A stretch of 64,000 nt of DNA from Coleofasciculaceae cyanobacterium (GTDB lineage Bacteria > Cyanobacteriota > Cyanobacteriia > Cyanobacteriales > Xenococcaceae): assembly GCA_036703275.1 (NCBI GenBank), contig DATNPK010000021.1:1-64000 (forward strand). The letters are read 5' to 3'. The notes under the pieces were generated by a model. That model was not told the DNA's origin. It did no database searches and saw only the letters and a list, made by a program, of their open reading frames with translations. The translations under genes and the position numbers were made by a program. This document shows, piece after piece, positions 48,001 to 57,715 of this stretch. Each line of letters opens with the position of its first letter. The stretch's first letter is position 1.

Positions 48001-49518
48001 ATGAATCATTACGACGTAATCATTATCGGTGCTGGTGCAGGTGGCGGAACTGTGGCATATTCCCTCGCCCCAACAGGTAAACGAATTTTAATTATAGAAA
48101 GAGGCGGATATTTGCCTAAAGAAGACGATAATTGGAATCCTGAGGCGATTTTTCAGGGTCGAAAATATCAGGTAGAAGAGAAATGGTTAGACCATGACAA
48201 CAATAGTTTTAGACCCCAGGCTTTTTATAACGTCGGCGGTAATACGAAAGTTTATGGCGCAGCCTTACAAAGAATGCGTGCGGAAGATTTTGGGGAATTA
48301 AAACATCAATCAGGTGTTTCTCCTGCTTGGGAACTAAGCTATCAAGATATGGAATCCTATTACACTCGCGCCGAAAGCATCTTTAAAATCCACGGACAAA
48401 AAGGCGAAGACATTACCGAACCGCCGATGTCAGCAGAATATCCTTTCCCTGCTTTGCCCCATGAACCCAGGATGCAGGAAGTCGCTGACGAATTGGAACA
48501 GTTAGGCTTGCATCCGCACCATTTAACCCTGGCGCTTGATCGCAATACAGAAGATCCTGAAAATAGCAACTGTATTCGCTGTGCTACCTGCGATCCTTAT
48601 CCTTGCAAAATTGATGCTAAGTTAGACGCTCAAATCGCTTGTATTGACCCCGCCACAAAATACGACAACGTAGAAATTAAAATCAATACTTTAGTCACAA
48701 AGCTAATCACTGATGATAGTGGTAAGCGGCTTTTAGCGGTCGAGGTAGAAGTAGACGGCAACAGAGAACAATATAGCGGTGATATTTTTGTCCTTTCTTG
48801 TGGTTCGATTAATTCCGCTGCACTACTTTTAAGGTCCAAGAGTGAACAGCATCCTGATGGTTTGGCAAACTCCTCTGGTATGGTAGGACGCAACCTCATG
48901 CTACACAACCATTCTTCCATAGTGGCGATCGCCGATAAGCCCAATCCAGTCAAGTTTCAAAAAACCCTTGGCTTTAATGACTTCTATTTTGGCAGCCCCG
49001 ATCACAACTATCCTTTAGGACAAGTTCAAATGACGGGTAAGTCTACATGGAATCGATTGGCTCTATTTTCTCCTGGCTCTATACCTCAGTCTACCTTAGA
49101 ATTCATGGCAGACCATGCTGTGGACTGGTGGTTAACAAGTGAAGATTTACCAGATCCCAACAACCGCGTCACTGTAACCGATGAAGGTAAAATTAAAGTT
49201 GATTTTACCCGCAATAACCTTAAAGCTCACCAGGATTTTGTCGATATGTGGCAGAGTTATCTTCGCCGAGTTGATTTTTTCCTCTTTATGGTGACGACTG
49301 TGCCTCTTTCTGCCGTATGGCATCAGGTGGGTACCTGTAAGTTTGGTTCAGATCCTCAAACTACTGTTCTTGACCTCAACTGTCGTACTCATGATGTCGA
49401 TAATTTATATGTCGTAGATGGTAGCTTTTTTCCTTCTATGGGTGCAGTAAATCCTACTTTAACGATCATAGCTAATGCTTTGCGTGTCTGCGATCATCTC
49501 AAAGACAGCATAGAATAA
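48001..49518 (+). CDS. GMC-family FAD oxidoreductase
   Basis: A 505-residue flavoprotein of the glucose-methanol-choline family. Features: the dinucleotide motif DVIIIGAGAGGGTVAYSLA, FYNVGGNTKVYGAALQRMRA, the cysteine-containing NCIRCATCDPYPCKIDAK, and the C-terminal active-site block VWHQVGTCKFG and VDGSFFPSMGAVNPTLTIIA. Substrate unknown (alcohol or sugar). ATG 48001 begins at the Rossmann strand; an in-frame TTG four codons upstream adds nothing. Confidence 0.9.
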   Translation: MNHYDVIIIGAGAGGGTVAYSLAPTGKRILIIERGGYLPKEDDNWNPEAIFQGRKYQVEEKWLDHDNNSFRPQAFYNVGGNTKVYGAALQRMRAEDFGELKHQSGVSPAWELSYQDMESYYTRAESIFKIHGQKGEDITEPPMSAEYPFPALPHEPRMQEVADELEQLGLHPHHLTLALDRNTEDPENSNCIRCATCDPYPCKIDAKLDAQIACIDPATKYDNVEIKINTLVTKLITDDSGKRLLAVEVEVDGNREQYSGDIFVLSCGSINSAALLLRSKSEQHPDGLANSSGMVGRNLMLHNHSSIVAIADKPNPVKFQKTLGFNDFYFGSPDHNYPLGQVQMTGKSTWNRLALFSPGSIPQSTLEFMADHAVDWWLTSEDLPDPNNRVTVTDEGKIKVDFTRNNLKAHQDFVDMWQSYLRRVDFFLFMVTTVPLSAVWHQVGTCKFGSDPQTTVLDLNCRTHDVDNLYVVDGSFFPSMGAVNPTLTIIANALRVCDHLKDSIE

Positions 49519-49649
49519 ACAGGCGTTGCTGAATTGTCATGTTCTAGCTGAAAGTAAAAAGATTTTGAAACTTTTTTCTTAAGGAAAAATCAAAGTGTTG
49601 GTAGCTGATGAATGTCAGCTATCAGCTTTAGCTATAAAGTTTACTCTGC

Positions 49650-50045
49650 TCAGTTGAGCGATCGCTTTAGTTGATTATCGATAAAATACTGAAACTTGCG
49701 AATATCTAAAGGTTGTTCGGTTTCAAAAAATAGAGAAGTAAAACCATCCTCGTTTAAATGATCCCAGTTGTGGTGATGACCATGATGATGAGACAAGTCA
49801 TGATGATCATGACTTGTCTCTTCTTGAAAGTATCGGTCTGATTTAAACAAACCTACACTTAAAATCAAAGGAAGAGAAACTTCCCCTTTTACTGTGCGCA
49901 TAATCTTAGCGTCGGAACGATGTTGGCAAATTTGGTCTTCAATGCGATCGACTACCTCTAATTCGGCTAAATCAGTTTTGTTGAGTAAAATAATTAAAGT
50001 AGTTTTACCGCTGCCCAAAAACCCTGTAAAGATAGTAACGGGAGT
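49650..50045 (-). pseudogene. Deleted COG0523 (CobW-like) GTPase paralogue
   Basis: Reads VTIFTGFLGSGKTTLI (P-loop) joined directly to ILLNKTDLAELEVVDRIEDQ (NKxD motif); the roughly 120 residues that normally separate them, including the GCICC metal motif, are gone. It continues through a His-rich loop (HDHHDLSHHHGHHHNWDH) and stops early at DNQLKRSLN. A stop lies just upstream and no start codon precedes the P-loop. It is a remnant of a second copy of the neighbouring 50157 gene. Confidence 0.85.
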
Positions 50046-50100
50046 GCTTTATGTTGATGTGTCCATTAATTCCAAAAAAATAACTGAATCGATTCGTAAT

Positions 50101-50119
50101 TTTGATAATGATTATCGGT
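50101..50119. promoter_or_regulatory. Putative Zur box upstream of the COG0523 gene
   Basis: GATAATGATTATC (50104-50116) is a perfect 13-base palindrome lying about 40 bases before ATG 50157. It resembles the cyanobacterial Zur consensus (TGATAATNATTATCA). The 12-mer ATAATGATTATC is repeated at 53300-53311. Confidence 0.7.
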
Positions 50120-50156
50120 ATAATAAATTTTGTCAACCAAACTGCTTCTCTCGATC

Positions 50157-51137
50157 ATGCTAGAGACTTCCCAGCAAGAATTACCCGTCACCATCATCAC
50201 AGGGTTTCTCGGTAGTGGTAAAACCACCTTACTCAATCAAATTCTGCAAAATAACCACAACTCAAAAGTCGCAGTATTAGTTAATGAGTTTGGCGATATC
50301 AATATCGATTCTCAACTTTTGGTTTCCTATGATGATGACATGGTGGAGTTAAGCAATGGTTGTATTTGCTGCACCATTAATGAAGGGTTGGTAAAAGCAG
50401 TACAAAGGATATTAGCCAAAGAAGAAAAAGTAGATCGTCTGATTATTGAAACTACTGGTGTAGCCGACCCTTTACCGATTATTTTGACTTTTGTTGGTTC
50501 GGATTTTCGCGATTTCACTCGCCTCGATTCAGTTATTACCGTAGTTGACGCAGAAACCTTTACCCCAGAACATTTTGATAGCGAAGCAGCTTTTAAACAG
50601 ATTACTTTTGCCGATATTCTGTTATTGAATAAAACAGATTTAATTGACGAGGGACAATTACGAGGATTAGAAACCTATATTGCATCTATCAAAAAGAGTC
50701 CCAGGATTATTCATACGAACTATGCTCAAGTTCCTTTACCGTTAATCTTAGATGTCGGTTTAACTGCAATAGATAGTTACGTTCAGGAAAAACAACACCA
50801 CGAACATCATGATCACCATCATCATTCTCCTCATTTAGAAGCCGATAGTTTCGTTTCCATGTCATTTCAAAGCGATAAACCCTTTGATGTCTATAAATTT
50901 CAAAAGTTTTTAACCGAACAACTTCCCCTAGAAGTATTTCGCGCCAAAGGAATTATTTGGTTTGCAGGCAGTGAATTACGCCACATCTTCCAACTATGTG
51001 GACAACGTAGTGATCTCAAGTCTGACCGTTGGTCTACTCCTCCTGCTAACCAGTTAGTCTTTATCGGTCGTCATTTAGATATTGATAAACTGCGCCAACA
51101 GCTAAATGACTGTTTGGCTACTTCTGTTACTGTTTAA
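50157..51137 (+). CDS. COG0523 zinc-metallochaperone-type GTPase
   Basis: A 326-residue G3E GTPase of the CobW/ZNG1 family thought to deliver zinc under limitation. Evidence: P-loop TIITGFLGSGKTTLLN; the metal-binding CxCC motif in LSNGCICCTINEG; Walker B-like IIETTGVADP; NKTD in LLLNKTDLID; a histidine-rich loop (HHEHHDHHHHSPH); and the C-terminal CobW_C domain (VFRAKGIIWFAGSELRHIFQ). A Zur-like box precedes it and folE follows after 19 bases. Zinc, not cobalt, is the likely metal. Confidence 0.92.
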   Translation: MLETSQQELPVTIITGFLGSGKTTLLNQILQNNHNSKVAVLVNEFGDINIDSQLLVSYDDDMVELSNGCICCTINEGLVKAVQRILAKEEKVDRLIIETTGVADPLPIILTFVGSDFRDFTRLDSVITVVDAETFTPEHFDSEAAFKQITFADILLLNKTDLIDEGQLRGLETYIASIKKSPRIIHTNYAQVPLPLILDVGLTAIDSYVQEKQHHEHHDHHHHSPHLEADSFVSMSFQSDKPFDVYKFQKFLTEQLPLEVFRAKGIIWFAGSELRHIFQLCGQRSDLKSDRWSTPPANQLVFIGRHLDIDKLRQQLNDCLATSVTV

Positions 51138-51156
51138 TTTAACTTAATTCAAATTC

Positions 51157-52207
51157 ATGACCTTAGCTAAGTCCGAAGCAAATCAAATTAATAACATTAA
51201 TCATAAATTACCTCAACTAACTACTACACAACAGCCTCATGTCTTCGAAGCAGAAATGCGTCAAGCGGTTAGAACTTTACTATTAGGATTGGGAGAAGAC
51301 CCAGATCGACAAGGAATTAAGAGACACTCCTAAAAGAGTGGTTAAAGCCTTAAAATTCTTGACTTTTGGTTATCACCAGTCCTTAGATGAACTCCTCAAT
51401 GGGGCAGTATTTCACGAAACTGCCGATGAAATGGTCTTGGTTAGGGATATCGACCTGTTTAGCTCCTGTTAACATCATATTTTACCCATTCTTGGTCGCG
51501 CTCATGTGGCATATATTCCCGACGGTAAAGTCATTGGACTATCTAAAATTGCCCGTATTTGTGAAATGTACGGACGGCGTTTGCAGGTACAGGAAAGATT
51601 AACCGCCCAAATCGCCGACGCACTTCAAGGATTATTACAACCCAAAGGTGTGGCGGTAGTAGTCGAAGCAACCCATATGTGTATGGTAATGCGAGGAGTG
51701 CAAAAACCAGGTTCTTGGACTTTTACCAGTGCCGTACGGGGTGTATTTGCTGATGATGCGAAAACCCGCCAGGAGTTTATGAGTTTGATTCGTCATAATC
51801 CTGCTTTTACCGCCTTAGAAAGAATCTTATCCAGTGATGCAGATGTGCTGTTTTGTGGACATACTCATGTTCCCTATGTTCGCACCCTAGATTCGGGACA
51901 ATTGCATATTTTAGTTAATCAGCCTAATAAAGATGAACGACCAGCAATCAGTTTTAATAGCCCTGTTAAGCGAATTATCAATGTCGGTTCGGTAGGCGAA
52001 CCCCGTCATGGTCGTCCTAATGCTACTTATGTGGTTTATGACACCGAGATAGAAGCAGCAAGTTTACGAGAAGTGGAGTATGACTATCAAAAAACCTGTG
52101 CTGCAATTTTAGATGCTGGTTTACCGCCTATTTTTGCTTGGCGTTTGGCTAGAGGACTAGAATTTGCTGAAAAAGCAGATGATCCGACTCATGTTTGTGA
52201 GAGATAA
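51157..52207 (+). pseudogene. folE: folE (GTP cyclohydrolase I) pseudogene fused to a metallophosphoesterase 3' end
   Basis: The frame opens at ATG 51157 (VRTLLLGLGEDPDRQG), then an extra base near 51311-51316 shifts it out of frame. The correct frame continues KRVVKALKFLTFGYHQSL to LFSSC and hits TAA at 51470-51472 exactly where FolE has Glu before the zinc-ligand HH. FolE sequence resumes ([19 protein letters not shown]) to its usual end LIRHNPAF, but its stop is missing and it runs into [20 protein letters not shown], the C-terminal half of a calcineurin-like metallophosphoesterase ending at 52207. Both parents are dead. Confidence 0.85.
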
Positions 52208-52244
52208 GACAGTTGCCAGAATTAATATCGAATACAGAGTTAAT

Positions 52245-52555
52245 GTTATGTGTTTCTAATCATTATTGTATGGGTTAAAGATTCTGCCAATTTGGTAAGT
52301 CCTAATCTTTGATATAGTCTTTTTAGCTGGATTCCCTTTAAGAACTTTAAGTCATAACTTTTTATTGTTTGCTTGTGCTTCTTGAATAACTGACTTGATT
52401 AAACTTGTTCCAATTCCTTGTTGCTGAAAATCTTTGGTAATCTGGATTTCTCCTAAATAAATTTCGGTTTCTGATGAGACAACTTTCATAAAACCAACAA
52501 GTCTATTATTTATTTCAATTACTTGATATTCATGAGGAATAAAGCGATCGCACCT
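52245..52555 (-). pseudogene. Broken GNAT acetyltransferase
   Basis: The minus strand reads IPHEYQVIEINNRLVGFMKV and QITKDFQQQGIGTSLIKSVI (acetyl-CoA loop QQQGIGTSL), then TGA at 52352-52354 replacing Arg. LKVLKGNPAK follows, then a frameshift in an A-run, and finally LYQRLGLTKLAESLTHTI ending at 52245. The N-terminal half is missing. At least three lesions are visible. Confidence 0.75.
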
Positions 52556-52599
52556 TACTTAAAAACCACTAAATGCAGACAAGCGATCGCTCTTTTAAA

Positions 52600-52866
52600 C
52601 TAATCTTCATCTCCAATATCATCTTCAGTAAGTAAAGCTTGAGAAGTATGACGAACAAAAAGAATATATACAATATCTTCACCAATTGTGAATAAAACTC
52701 TATATCTATTTCTTGATTTACCATAAAGCACTTGTCTTACTTCTTCAGAAAACACCTCACTTTCTGTAGCTAAAGAACAACGTCGGGGTTTTTCTTGTAA
52801 AGAAGCGATCGCATTCATCAATCCTTTAAACCATTTATCTGCATAGGTAGGATTGCGTTTTTTCAA
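52600..52866 (-). CDS. ParE/RelE-family toxin
   Basis: Type II toxin of the ParE superfamily: KKRNPTYADKWFKGLMNAIA, the core strand VLYGKSRNRYRVLFTIGEDI and VYILFVRHTSQALL. Only TTG 52866 is a recognised start here, yielding 88 residues. The open frame extends upstream through AFQVKSAKSAELQIETAYLW, a plausible first helix, to an ACG codon at 52929-52927 that would overlap the antitoxin by 17 bases. The N-terminus may use this ACG, or its ATG may have mutated, inactivating the toxin. Confidence 0.82.
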   Translation of the reverse strand: MKKRNPTYADKWFKGLMNAIASLQEKPRRCSLATESEVFSEEVRQVLYGKSRNRYRVLFTIGEDIVYILFVRHTSQALLTEDDIGDED

Positions 52867-52912
52867 CCACAGATAAGCAGTTTCGATTTGTAATTCTGCG
52901 GATTTCGCGCTC

Positions 52913-53203
52913 TTAACTTGAAATGCCGTGTTTGTACTGCATTTCTTGCATAAATTCAGCTAGAGGGGGAGTTTCTCCTGATTCTATATCTGCTAATCCT
53001 TGTTTAATACCTGCGATTGCTTCCAGTTTCTCAATTTTTTCTAAAAGCTGCTGATATGATTTAGCATCTTGCACTACCACTTCAGCTTTGCCATTCACCG
53101 TTAAAACTATGGGTTCTCCCGTTTGCTTCAATTGGGCGATCGCACTAGAAGTATTGCGTTTGAAGTTGGAAAGAGATTGAATATCCCTACTAATATCGAG
53201 CAT
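52913..53203 (-). CDS. Phd/YefM-family antitoxin
   Basis: A 96-residue antitoxin. The N-terminal DNA-binding Phd domain reads SLSNFKRNTSSAIAQLKQTG then EPIVLTVNGKAEVVVQDAKS; the C-terminal tail (DIESGETPPLAEFMQEMQYK) is the toxin-wrapping segment. It precedes the ParE gene on the same strand with overlapping or abutting ends, the usual order in which the antitoxin represses the pair. Confidence 0.9.
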   Translation of the reverse strand: MLDISRDIQSLSNFKRNTSSAIAQLKQTGEPIVLTVNGKAEVVVQDAKSYQQLLEKIEKLEAIAGIKQGLADIESGETPPLAEFMQEMQYKHGISS

Positions 53204-53297
53204 AAAATTAAATAAGCATTAAATTTGATGTCGATTTAATTTTATCTCATCTGGCAATCGTGGCAAAAATATTACCAAACTCTAATGTTATTTATAG

Positions 53298-53316
53298 ATA
53301 TAATGATTATCATTCT
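53298..53316. promoter_or_regulatory. Putative Zur box upstream of the metallophosphoesterase-like gene
   Basis: ATAATGATTATC (53300-53311) equals the core of the box at 50105-50116, and AATGATTATCATT (53302-53314) is itself a palindrome. It ends about 20 bases before ATG 53334, where a bound repressor would block transcription or translation initiation. Confidence 0.65.
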
Positions 53317-53333
53317 TAAAAATACGCAAATCA

Positions 53334-54074
53334 ATGTGGGCAATTTTAAGCCGAATTGAAGGAAATATTGCAGCTTACGAAGCAGTATTGGCAGATATCA
53401 AACGCCAGCGCGTTGAGGTGGAGGAATTATATATTTTAGAGGATCTCATCGCAGCTAACCCAGATAGCGAAAAAGTAATTAAACGAATTAAAAACCCTTT
53501 ACCTGGAGAATTAGAACCCCAAGTAGGCGTCGGCTGGTGGGAAGAACAGTGCTTTGCTTTACATGGCATGGGTTCGACAGCAGAACCAACAGAATTGATC
53601 GCTCGCTTTGGCAAAGAAACAGCTAAACTACTTTGGGATTCGGTATCGCGCGAAACCGTACAGTGGGTACGCAATTGTCACTTTGGTTTTTTTGAATTGG
53701 ATTGTTTGTTAATTCACGGTAGCACTGTGAGTGTCGGTGATGAATTAAGTCCTGAAACTCAACCCTGGCAGATGTTAGACCGCCTGCAAAGAGTACAGGC
53801 AAATCATCTCTTTTGTGGTCGTTCGGGTCAAGCATTTGAATATCAACTACAGGGAGGTTCGGTTGATAGTTCGGTGATGACTTTAGAGCGTCAGCAACCC
53901 GTTCAAACTATTACTGCTCCTCAAAGAAGAGTGATCGGTGTGGGAAATGTAGGAAGAGAGTTAGGCAAGGCTACTTATACTCTTTATAATCCGTATAGCG
54001 AAATCGTCTTTGGCAAGGCACTGGGTGAACGCCTGGAGTTTAAAACGGTTTTTTATGGCAATAAAAAGGGATAG
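53334..54074 (+). CDS. Metallophosphoesterase-like protein lacking metal ligands
   Basis: A 246-residue protein with the outline of a calcineurin-like phosphoesterase, but the metal-binding motifs are altered. MWAILSRIEGN stands where SDIHGN is expected, LYILEDLIA where GD(L/V) is expected, and LFCGRSGQAFEYQL where GHTH is expected; VIGVGNVGRELGKATYTLYN keeps the C-terminal scaffold. I recall similar ILSxIEGN proteins as a cyanobacterial subfamily, so this may be a dedicated non-catalytic group. The Zur-like box suggests zinc-starvation control. Confidence 0.7.
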   Translation: MWAILSRIEGNIAAYEAVLADIKRQRVEVEELYILEDLIAANPDSEKVIKRIKNPLPGELEPQVGVGWWEEQCFALHGMGSTAEPTELIARFGKETAKLLWDSVSRETVQWVRNCHFGFFELDCLLIHGSTVSVGDELSPETQPWQMLDRLQRVQANHLFCGRSGQAFEYQLQGGSVDSSVMTLERQQPVQTITAPQRRVIGVGNVGRELGKATYTLYNPYSEIVFGKALGERLEFKTVFYGNKKG

Positions 54075-54202
54075 TGTTACTCAACAAAATAGTTAGTCCA
54101 ATGTCAAGTAATACTTTACAAAATAAGCAAGGCGATCGCCAGCCGATTAATTTAACAGTAAAAAAATTCTGCTACTCAATTTGAGGCAAGTCGTAAAACA
54201 AC

Positions 54203-56953
54203 CTATATTTCTGACGAGACAGCTTCTGGTTTTTCATCAGACTTTGGGTTTAATTGTTTCGTGTTGGCAACAGCCTTTTTGGTTGAGTTTTGGGTTTGGG
54301 CTGACGTTGCTGTTTCGATAACGATTGGGGGAGTTTCTCTGTTAAAGATTAATTTTTCTCCCACGCAATCGACAACAATTTTATCCCCTGCGGTGAACGT
54401 ATTATCTAAAATCATCGTAGCAATGGGATTTTGAAGTTCGCGTCTAATTGCCCGTTTGAGCGGACGCGCACCATAAGCAGGATCATAGCCGATGGTGACA
54501 ATGCGATCTTGAGCTGCGGGAGAAAGTTCAATCGCAATTTTTTGTTCACTTAAGAGACGTTGAATATTTTGAATTTGAATAGCAACAATCTCTTTTAATT
54601 CTTCTTTTTTCAAGCCATGGAAGATAATTAGATCGTCAATACGGTTGAGAAATTCAGGGCGGAAATGACTTCGCAGAGCCTTGTTTACCTGCTTATAAAT
54701 TTCTTCGTAATCTTGCTCTTCTCCCTTAACGTTGAGAATATTTTCACTACCAATATTGCTAGTCATTACAATAATAGCGTTGCGGAAGTCTACTACCCGC
54801 CCTTGAGAGTCAGTAATTCTGCCATCATCAAGCACCTGAAGCAAAATATTAAACACATCCTTGTGGGCTTTTTCTACTTCATCCAATAACACCACGCAGT
54901 ATGGACGACGGCGCACTGCTTCAGTTAACTGTCCTCCTTCCTCAAAGCCAATATACCCTGGAGGCGCACCCACCAAACGAGATACGGCGTGTTTCTCCAT
55001 GTATTCGGACATATCAATCCGTACCATCGCATCTTCACTATCAAAGAGAAAAGCTGCTAAAGCTCTGGCTAACTCAGTTTTACCAACCCCCGTAGGTCCC
55101 ATAAATAAAAATGAACCGATAGGTCTACCAGGATCGCTCATTCCTGCTCTTGCCATACGTATAGCTGCTGCTACTGCTGCCACAGGCTCTTGTTGTCCGA
55201 TAATTCTTTGATGGAGGTGTCCTTCTAGTTGAAGTAGCTTTTGTCTTTCAGATTCTAGTAGACGATTAATTGGTACTCCTGTCCAGTTAGCCACAATTTC
55301 GGCGATATCAGATTCAGTTACTTGTTCTCTCAGCAGAGTTGTTTCCTCAGATTGAAGATCGATTAGTTTGGCTTCTTTGGTTTCCAAACTTCTCTGCAAA
55401 GTTTCCAGCTTGCCATATTTTAACTGTGCCGCTTTTTCATGGTCGAAAGCTCGTTCAGCTTGATCTAATTGGAGTCGTGCTTTTTCTTCTTCTTCTTTGA
55501 GAGCGTTGATTTCGTCTAATAAGCTTTTTTCTGATTGCCATTGAGCAGACAGTCCTTCCTGTTTACCTTTTAAAGTTTCAATTTCTGCTTTAATCTTGCT
55601 CAATCTTTCTTTGGCAGCCCGATCTCTGGTCAGGATTCCTGGGCGTTGACTTTCTCCAGTCAAAGAGACTTTTTCCATCTCTAGCTGCATAATACGGCGA
55701 TCAATATCTTCTAATTCGCTCGGTTTAGAAGTAATCTCCATTTTTAATTTAGCGGCTGCTTCGTCGATCAAATCGATCGCTTTATCAGGTAAAAAGCGCT
55801 CGGTAATGTAGCGTTGAGACAGGGTTGCTGCCGCTACTAGTGCCGAGTCAGTAATAGTTACGCCATGATGCACCTCGTATCTTTCTTTGAGTCCACGTAA
55901 AATAGAAATAGTATCTTCTACGGTAGGTTGCTTAACGTAGACCTGCTGGAAACGTCTTTCTAGGGCTGGGTCTTTTTCAATATTTTTGCGATATTCATCA
56001 AGAGTTGTCGCGCCGATACAGCGCAATTCTCCGCGGGCTAGCATTGGCTTGAGTAAGTTGCCCGCGTCCATCGAACCAGAGCCTTCTTTTGCTCCTGCAC
56101 CGACAACGGTATGGACTTCATCAATAAATAAAACTATTTGTCCGCTAGATTCAGTTACTTCTTTTAAAACCGCCCGTAAACGTTCTTCAAATTCTCCCCG
56201 GTATTTTGCCCCTGCAATTAGGCTACCCATATCCAGAGAAATCAACTGACGGTTTTTCAGAGATTCAGGCACATCGCCATTGACAATGCGTTGCGCTAAT
56301 CCTTCGGCGATCGCAGTTTTGCCAACTCCAGGCTCACCTATCAACACAGGATTGTTTTTGGAACGACGAGACAGCACCTGAATTACTCGACGGATCTCTT
56401 CATCGCGACCGATTACGGGGTCTAATTTACCTGCCTTTGCCTGTTCGGTCAGATCTCGCCCATACTTTTCTAATGCCTGATACTGTTCTTCTTGGTTCTG
56501 TTTAGTTACTTTCTGTGAACCTCGGATTGACCTGATTGCTTTTTCTAAATCCTGTGGGTCAACATTAAAGCTACGAAGAGATTTCTTGCCAATACGGGCA
56601 TCCTCGGCAAACCCCATCAGAATATGTTCGATGGAGATAAAGTTATCTTCCCAACTTGAGCGACAGTCCTCCGCACGGTCTAACATACGGTCTAAGCTAG
56701 GTCCTAAATATAGTTGAGAAGAACCAATTCTGGGCTGACGTTTAGTAAACATCTCTAGCTGCTGCTTGAGGCGTAGAGAATCAATATTGGCTTTATCTAA
56801 AATAGCTAGTGCTAAACCTTCCTGTTCTAAGGCTGCTAAGATTAAATGCTCTACCTCTAAGTTCTGATTCTGAAATAGTTTGGCAACTTCTTGAGATTTA
56901 ACGATCGCATCCCAGGCTTGTTCAGTAAACTTACTTTGGTCGGTAGGCTGCAT
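54203..56953 (-). CDS. clpB: ATP-dependent disaggregase ClpB
   Basis: A hexameric AAA+ chaperone that works with DnaK to dissolve aggregates. It has an N-domain ([20 protein letters not shown]), Walker A1 [19 protein letters not shown], Walker B1 [20 protein letters not shown], a long coiled-coil middle domain (about residues 410-540), Walker A2 [17 protein letters not shown] and [20 protein letters not shown]. At 916 residues it exceeds the common 860-880 because of a 40-residue low-complexity C-terminal tail ([20 protein letters not shown]). ATG at 56953. Confidence 0.95.
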   Translation of the reverse strand: MQPTDQSKFTEQAWDAIVKSQEVAKLFQNQNLEVEHLILAALEQEGLALAILDKANIDSLRLKQQLEMFTKRQPRIGSSQLYLGPSLDRMLDRAEDCRSSWEDNFISIEHILMGFAEDARIGKKSLRSFNVDPQDLEKAIRSIRGSQKVTKQNQEEQYQALEKYGRDLTEQAKAGKLDPVIGRDEEIRRVIQVLSRRSKNNPVLIGEPGVGKTAIAEGLAQRIVNGDVPESLKNRQLISLDMGSLIAGAKYRGEFEERLRAVLKEVTESSGQIVLFIDEVHTVVGAGAKEGSGSMDAGNLLKPMLARGELRCIGATTLDEYRKNIEKDPALERRFQQVYVKQPTVEDTISILRGLKERYEVHHGVTITDSALVAAATLSQRYITERFLPDKAIDLIDEAAAKLKMEITSKPSELEDIDRRIMQLEMEKVSLTGESQRPGILTRDRAAKERLSKIKAEIETLKGKQEGLSAQWQSEKSLLDEINALKEEEEKARLQLDQAERAFDHEKAAQLKYGKLETLQRSLETKEAKLIDLQSEETTLLREQVTESDIAEIVANWTGVPINRLLESERQKLLQLEGHLHQRIIGQQEPVAAVAAAIRMARAGMSDPGRPIGSFLFMGPTGVGKTELARALAAFLFDSEDAMVRIDMSEYMEKHAVSRLVGAPPGYIGFEEGGQLTEAVRRRPYCVVLLDEVEKAHKDVFNILLQVLDDGRITDSQGRVVDFRNAIIVMTSNIGSENILNVKGEEQDYEEIYKQVNKALRSHFRPEFLNRIDDLIIFHGLKKEELKEIVAIQIQNIQRLLSEQKIAIELSPAAQDRIVTIGYDPAYGARPLKRAIRRELQNPIATMILDNTFTAGDKIVVDCVGEKLIFNRETPPIVIETATSAQTQNSTKKAVANTKQLNPKSDEKPEAVSSEI

Positions 56954-57173
56954 ATTTTAGCTAAGTTAAGTTGGTTAAATTTGACAATTGATGATGCCCA
57001 GTATAGCAAGGCTTCAACTATTAACATCCAAGTCTAAAATTACCTATTCCAAGGCTTGAATATAATATTAGTCTTAATAATAATTTTAGTATCATCTACC
57101 GATTAAATACCATGAGTTCAAAGATTGCAGCCATCATATTCCCAACAATGTTTGCCTAACCGCTAAAGCTAGA

Positions 57174-57689
57174 TTATTTTTTCTTGGCTTTCCAAGTACC
57201 ACCATAACGATAATCAGGATTATCTTGGCTAACTTGTTGCCAACAGTCGGGACATACTAACATCCAGTCACCTTTTTGTTGATCTTTTATACGATAGCGA
57301 ATATCGACTAAATTGCTACAGCGAGCGCATGGTTTAGATTTTAGTTTAGCCATTATATTAGAATCAAAAACCAGAACATAAAATAACCTTCTTTCTAGCG
57401 CGATCGCCTTAATTTTTCCCAGTAACTTTTGTAACTCAGTATACTGTCGTTCGATGTCAGCTTTCAAGGAGGTTATATTCTTTTGTATTTTATAAAAGTC
57501 TACTAATTTTTCAATACTCATGCGGTAGGTTTCCGTTGCGTCGTTAGGAGAGTCCAATACTCGATCTAATTTCTCAAACAATAATCGAGCATTTCGTAAT
57601 ATCCGTTCAATTTCTGTATCAGTATAAGCCAGCATTAGCCTTTTAAATCTATAGCTATGGGAGGCGAGAGTATCAGAATATAATGTCAT
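57174..57689 (-). CDS. Hypothetical protein with C-terminal zinc ribbon
   Basis: A 171-residue frame with two parts. Residues 1-110 are helical and charged (YTDTEIERILRNARLLFEKL) and unrecognised. Residues 113-171 start MAKLKSKPCARCSNLVDIRY and continue VCPDCWQQVSQDNPDYRYGG, a CxxC...CxxC zinc ribbon that I associate with a free-standing small cyanobacterial protein. So either the two parts are fused here, or the small protein starts at ATG 57353 and the upstream frame is a separate gene read into it. Function unknown. Confidence 0.6.
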   Translation of the reverse strand: MTLYSDTLASHSYRFKRLMLAYTDTEIERILRNARLLFEKLDRVLDSPNDATETYRMSIEKLVDFYKIQKNITSLKADIERQYTELQKLLGKIKAIALERRLFYVLVFDSNIMAKLKSKPCARCSNLVDIRYRIKDQQKGDWMLVCPDCWQQVSQDNPDYRYGGTWKAKKK

Positions 57690-57715
57690 AAGTAGCCTCT
57701 TGCACTAAATAAATT

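Noticed and set aside
51506-52207. Functional 233-residue fusion of cyclohydrolase and phosphoesterase
   Set aside because: The N-terminal part of FolE, including zinc-ligand Cys, is lost and the phosphoesterase half lacks its first metal motifs, so decay is the simpler explanation.
54109-54195. Short frame MSSNTLQNKQGDRQP... after the metallophosphoesterase-like gene
   Set aside because: It could be the start of another metal-chaperone gene, but only 27 codons remain and nothing diagnostic is present.
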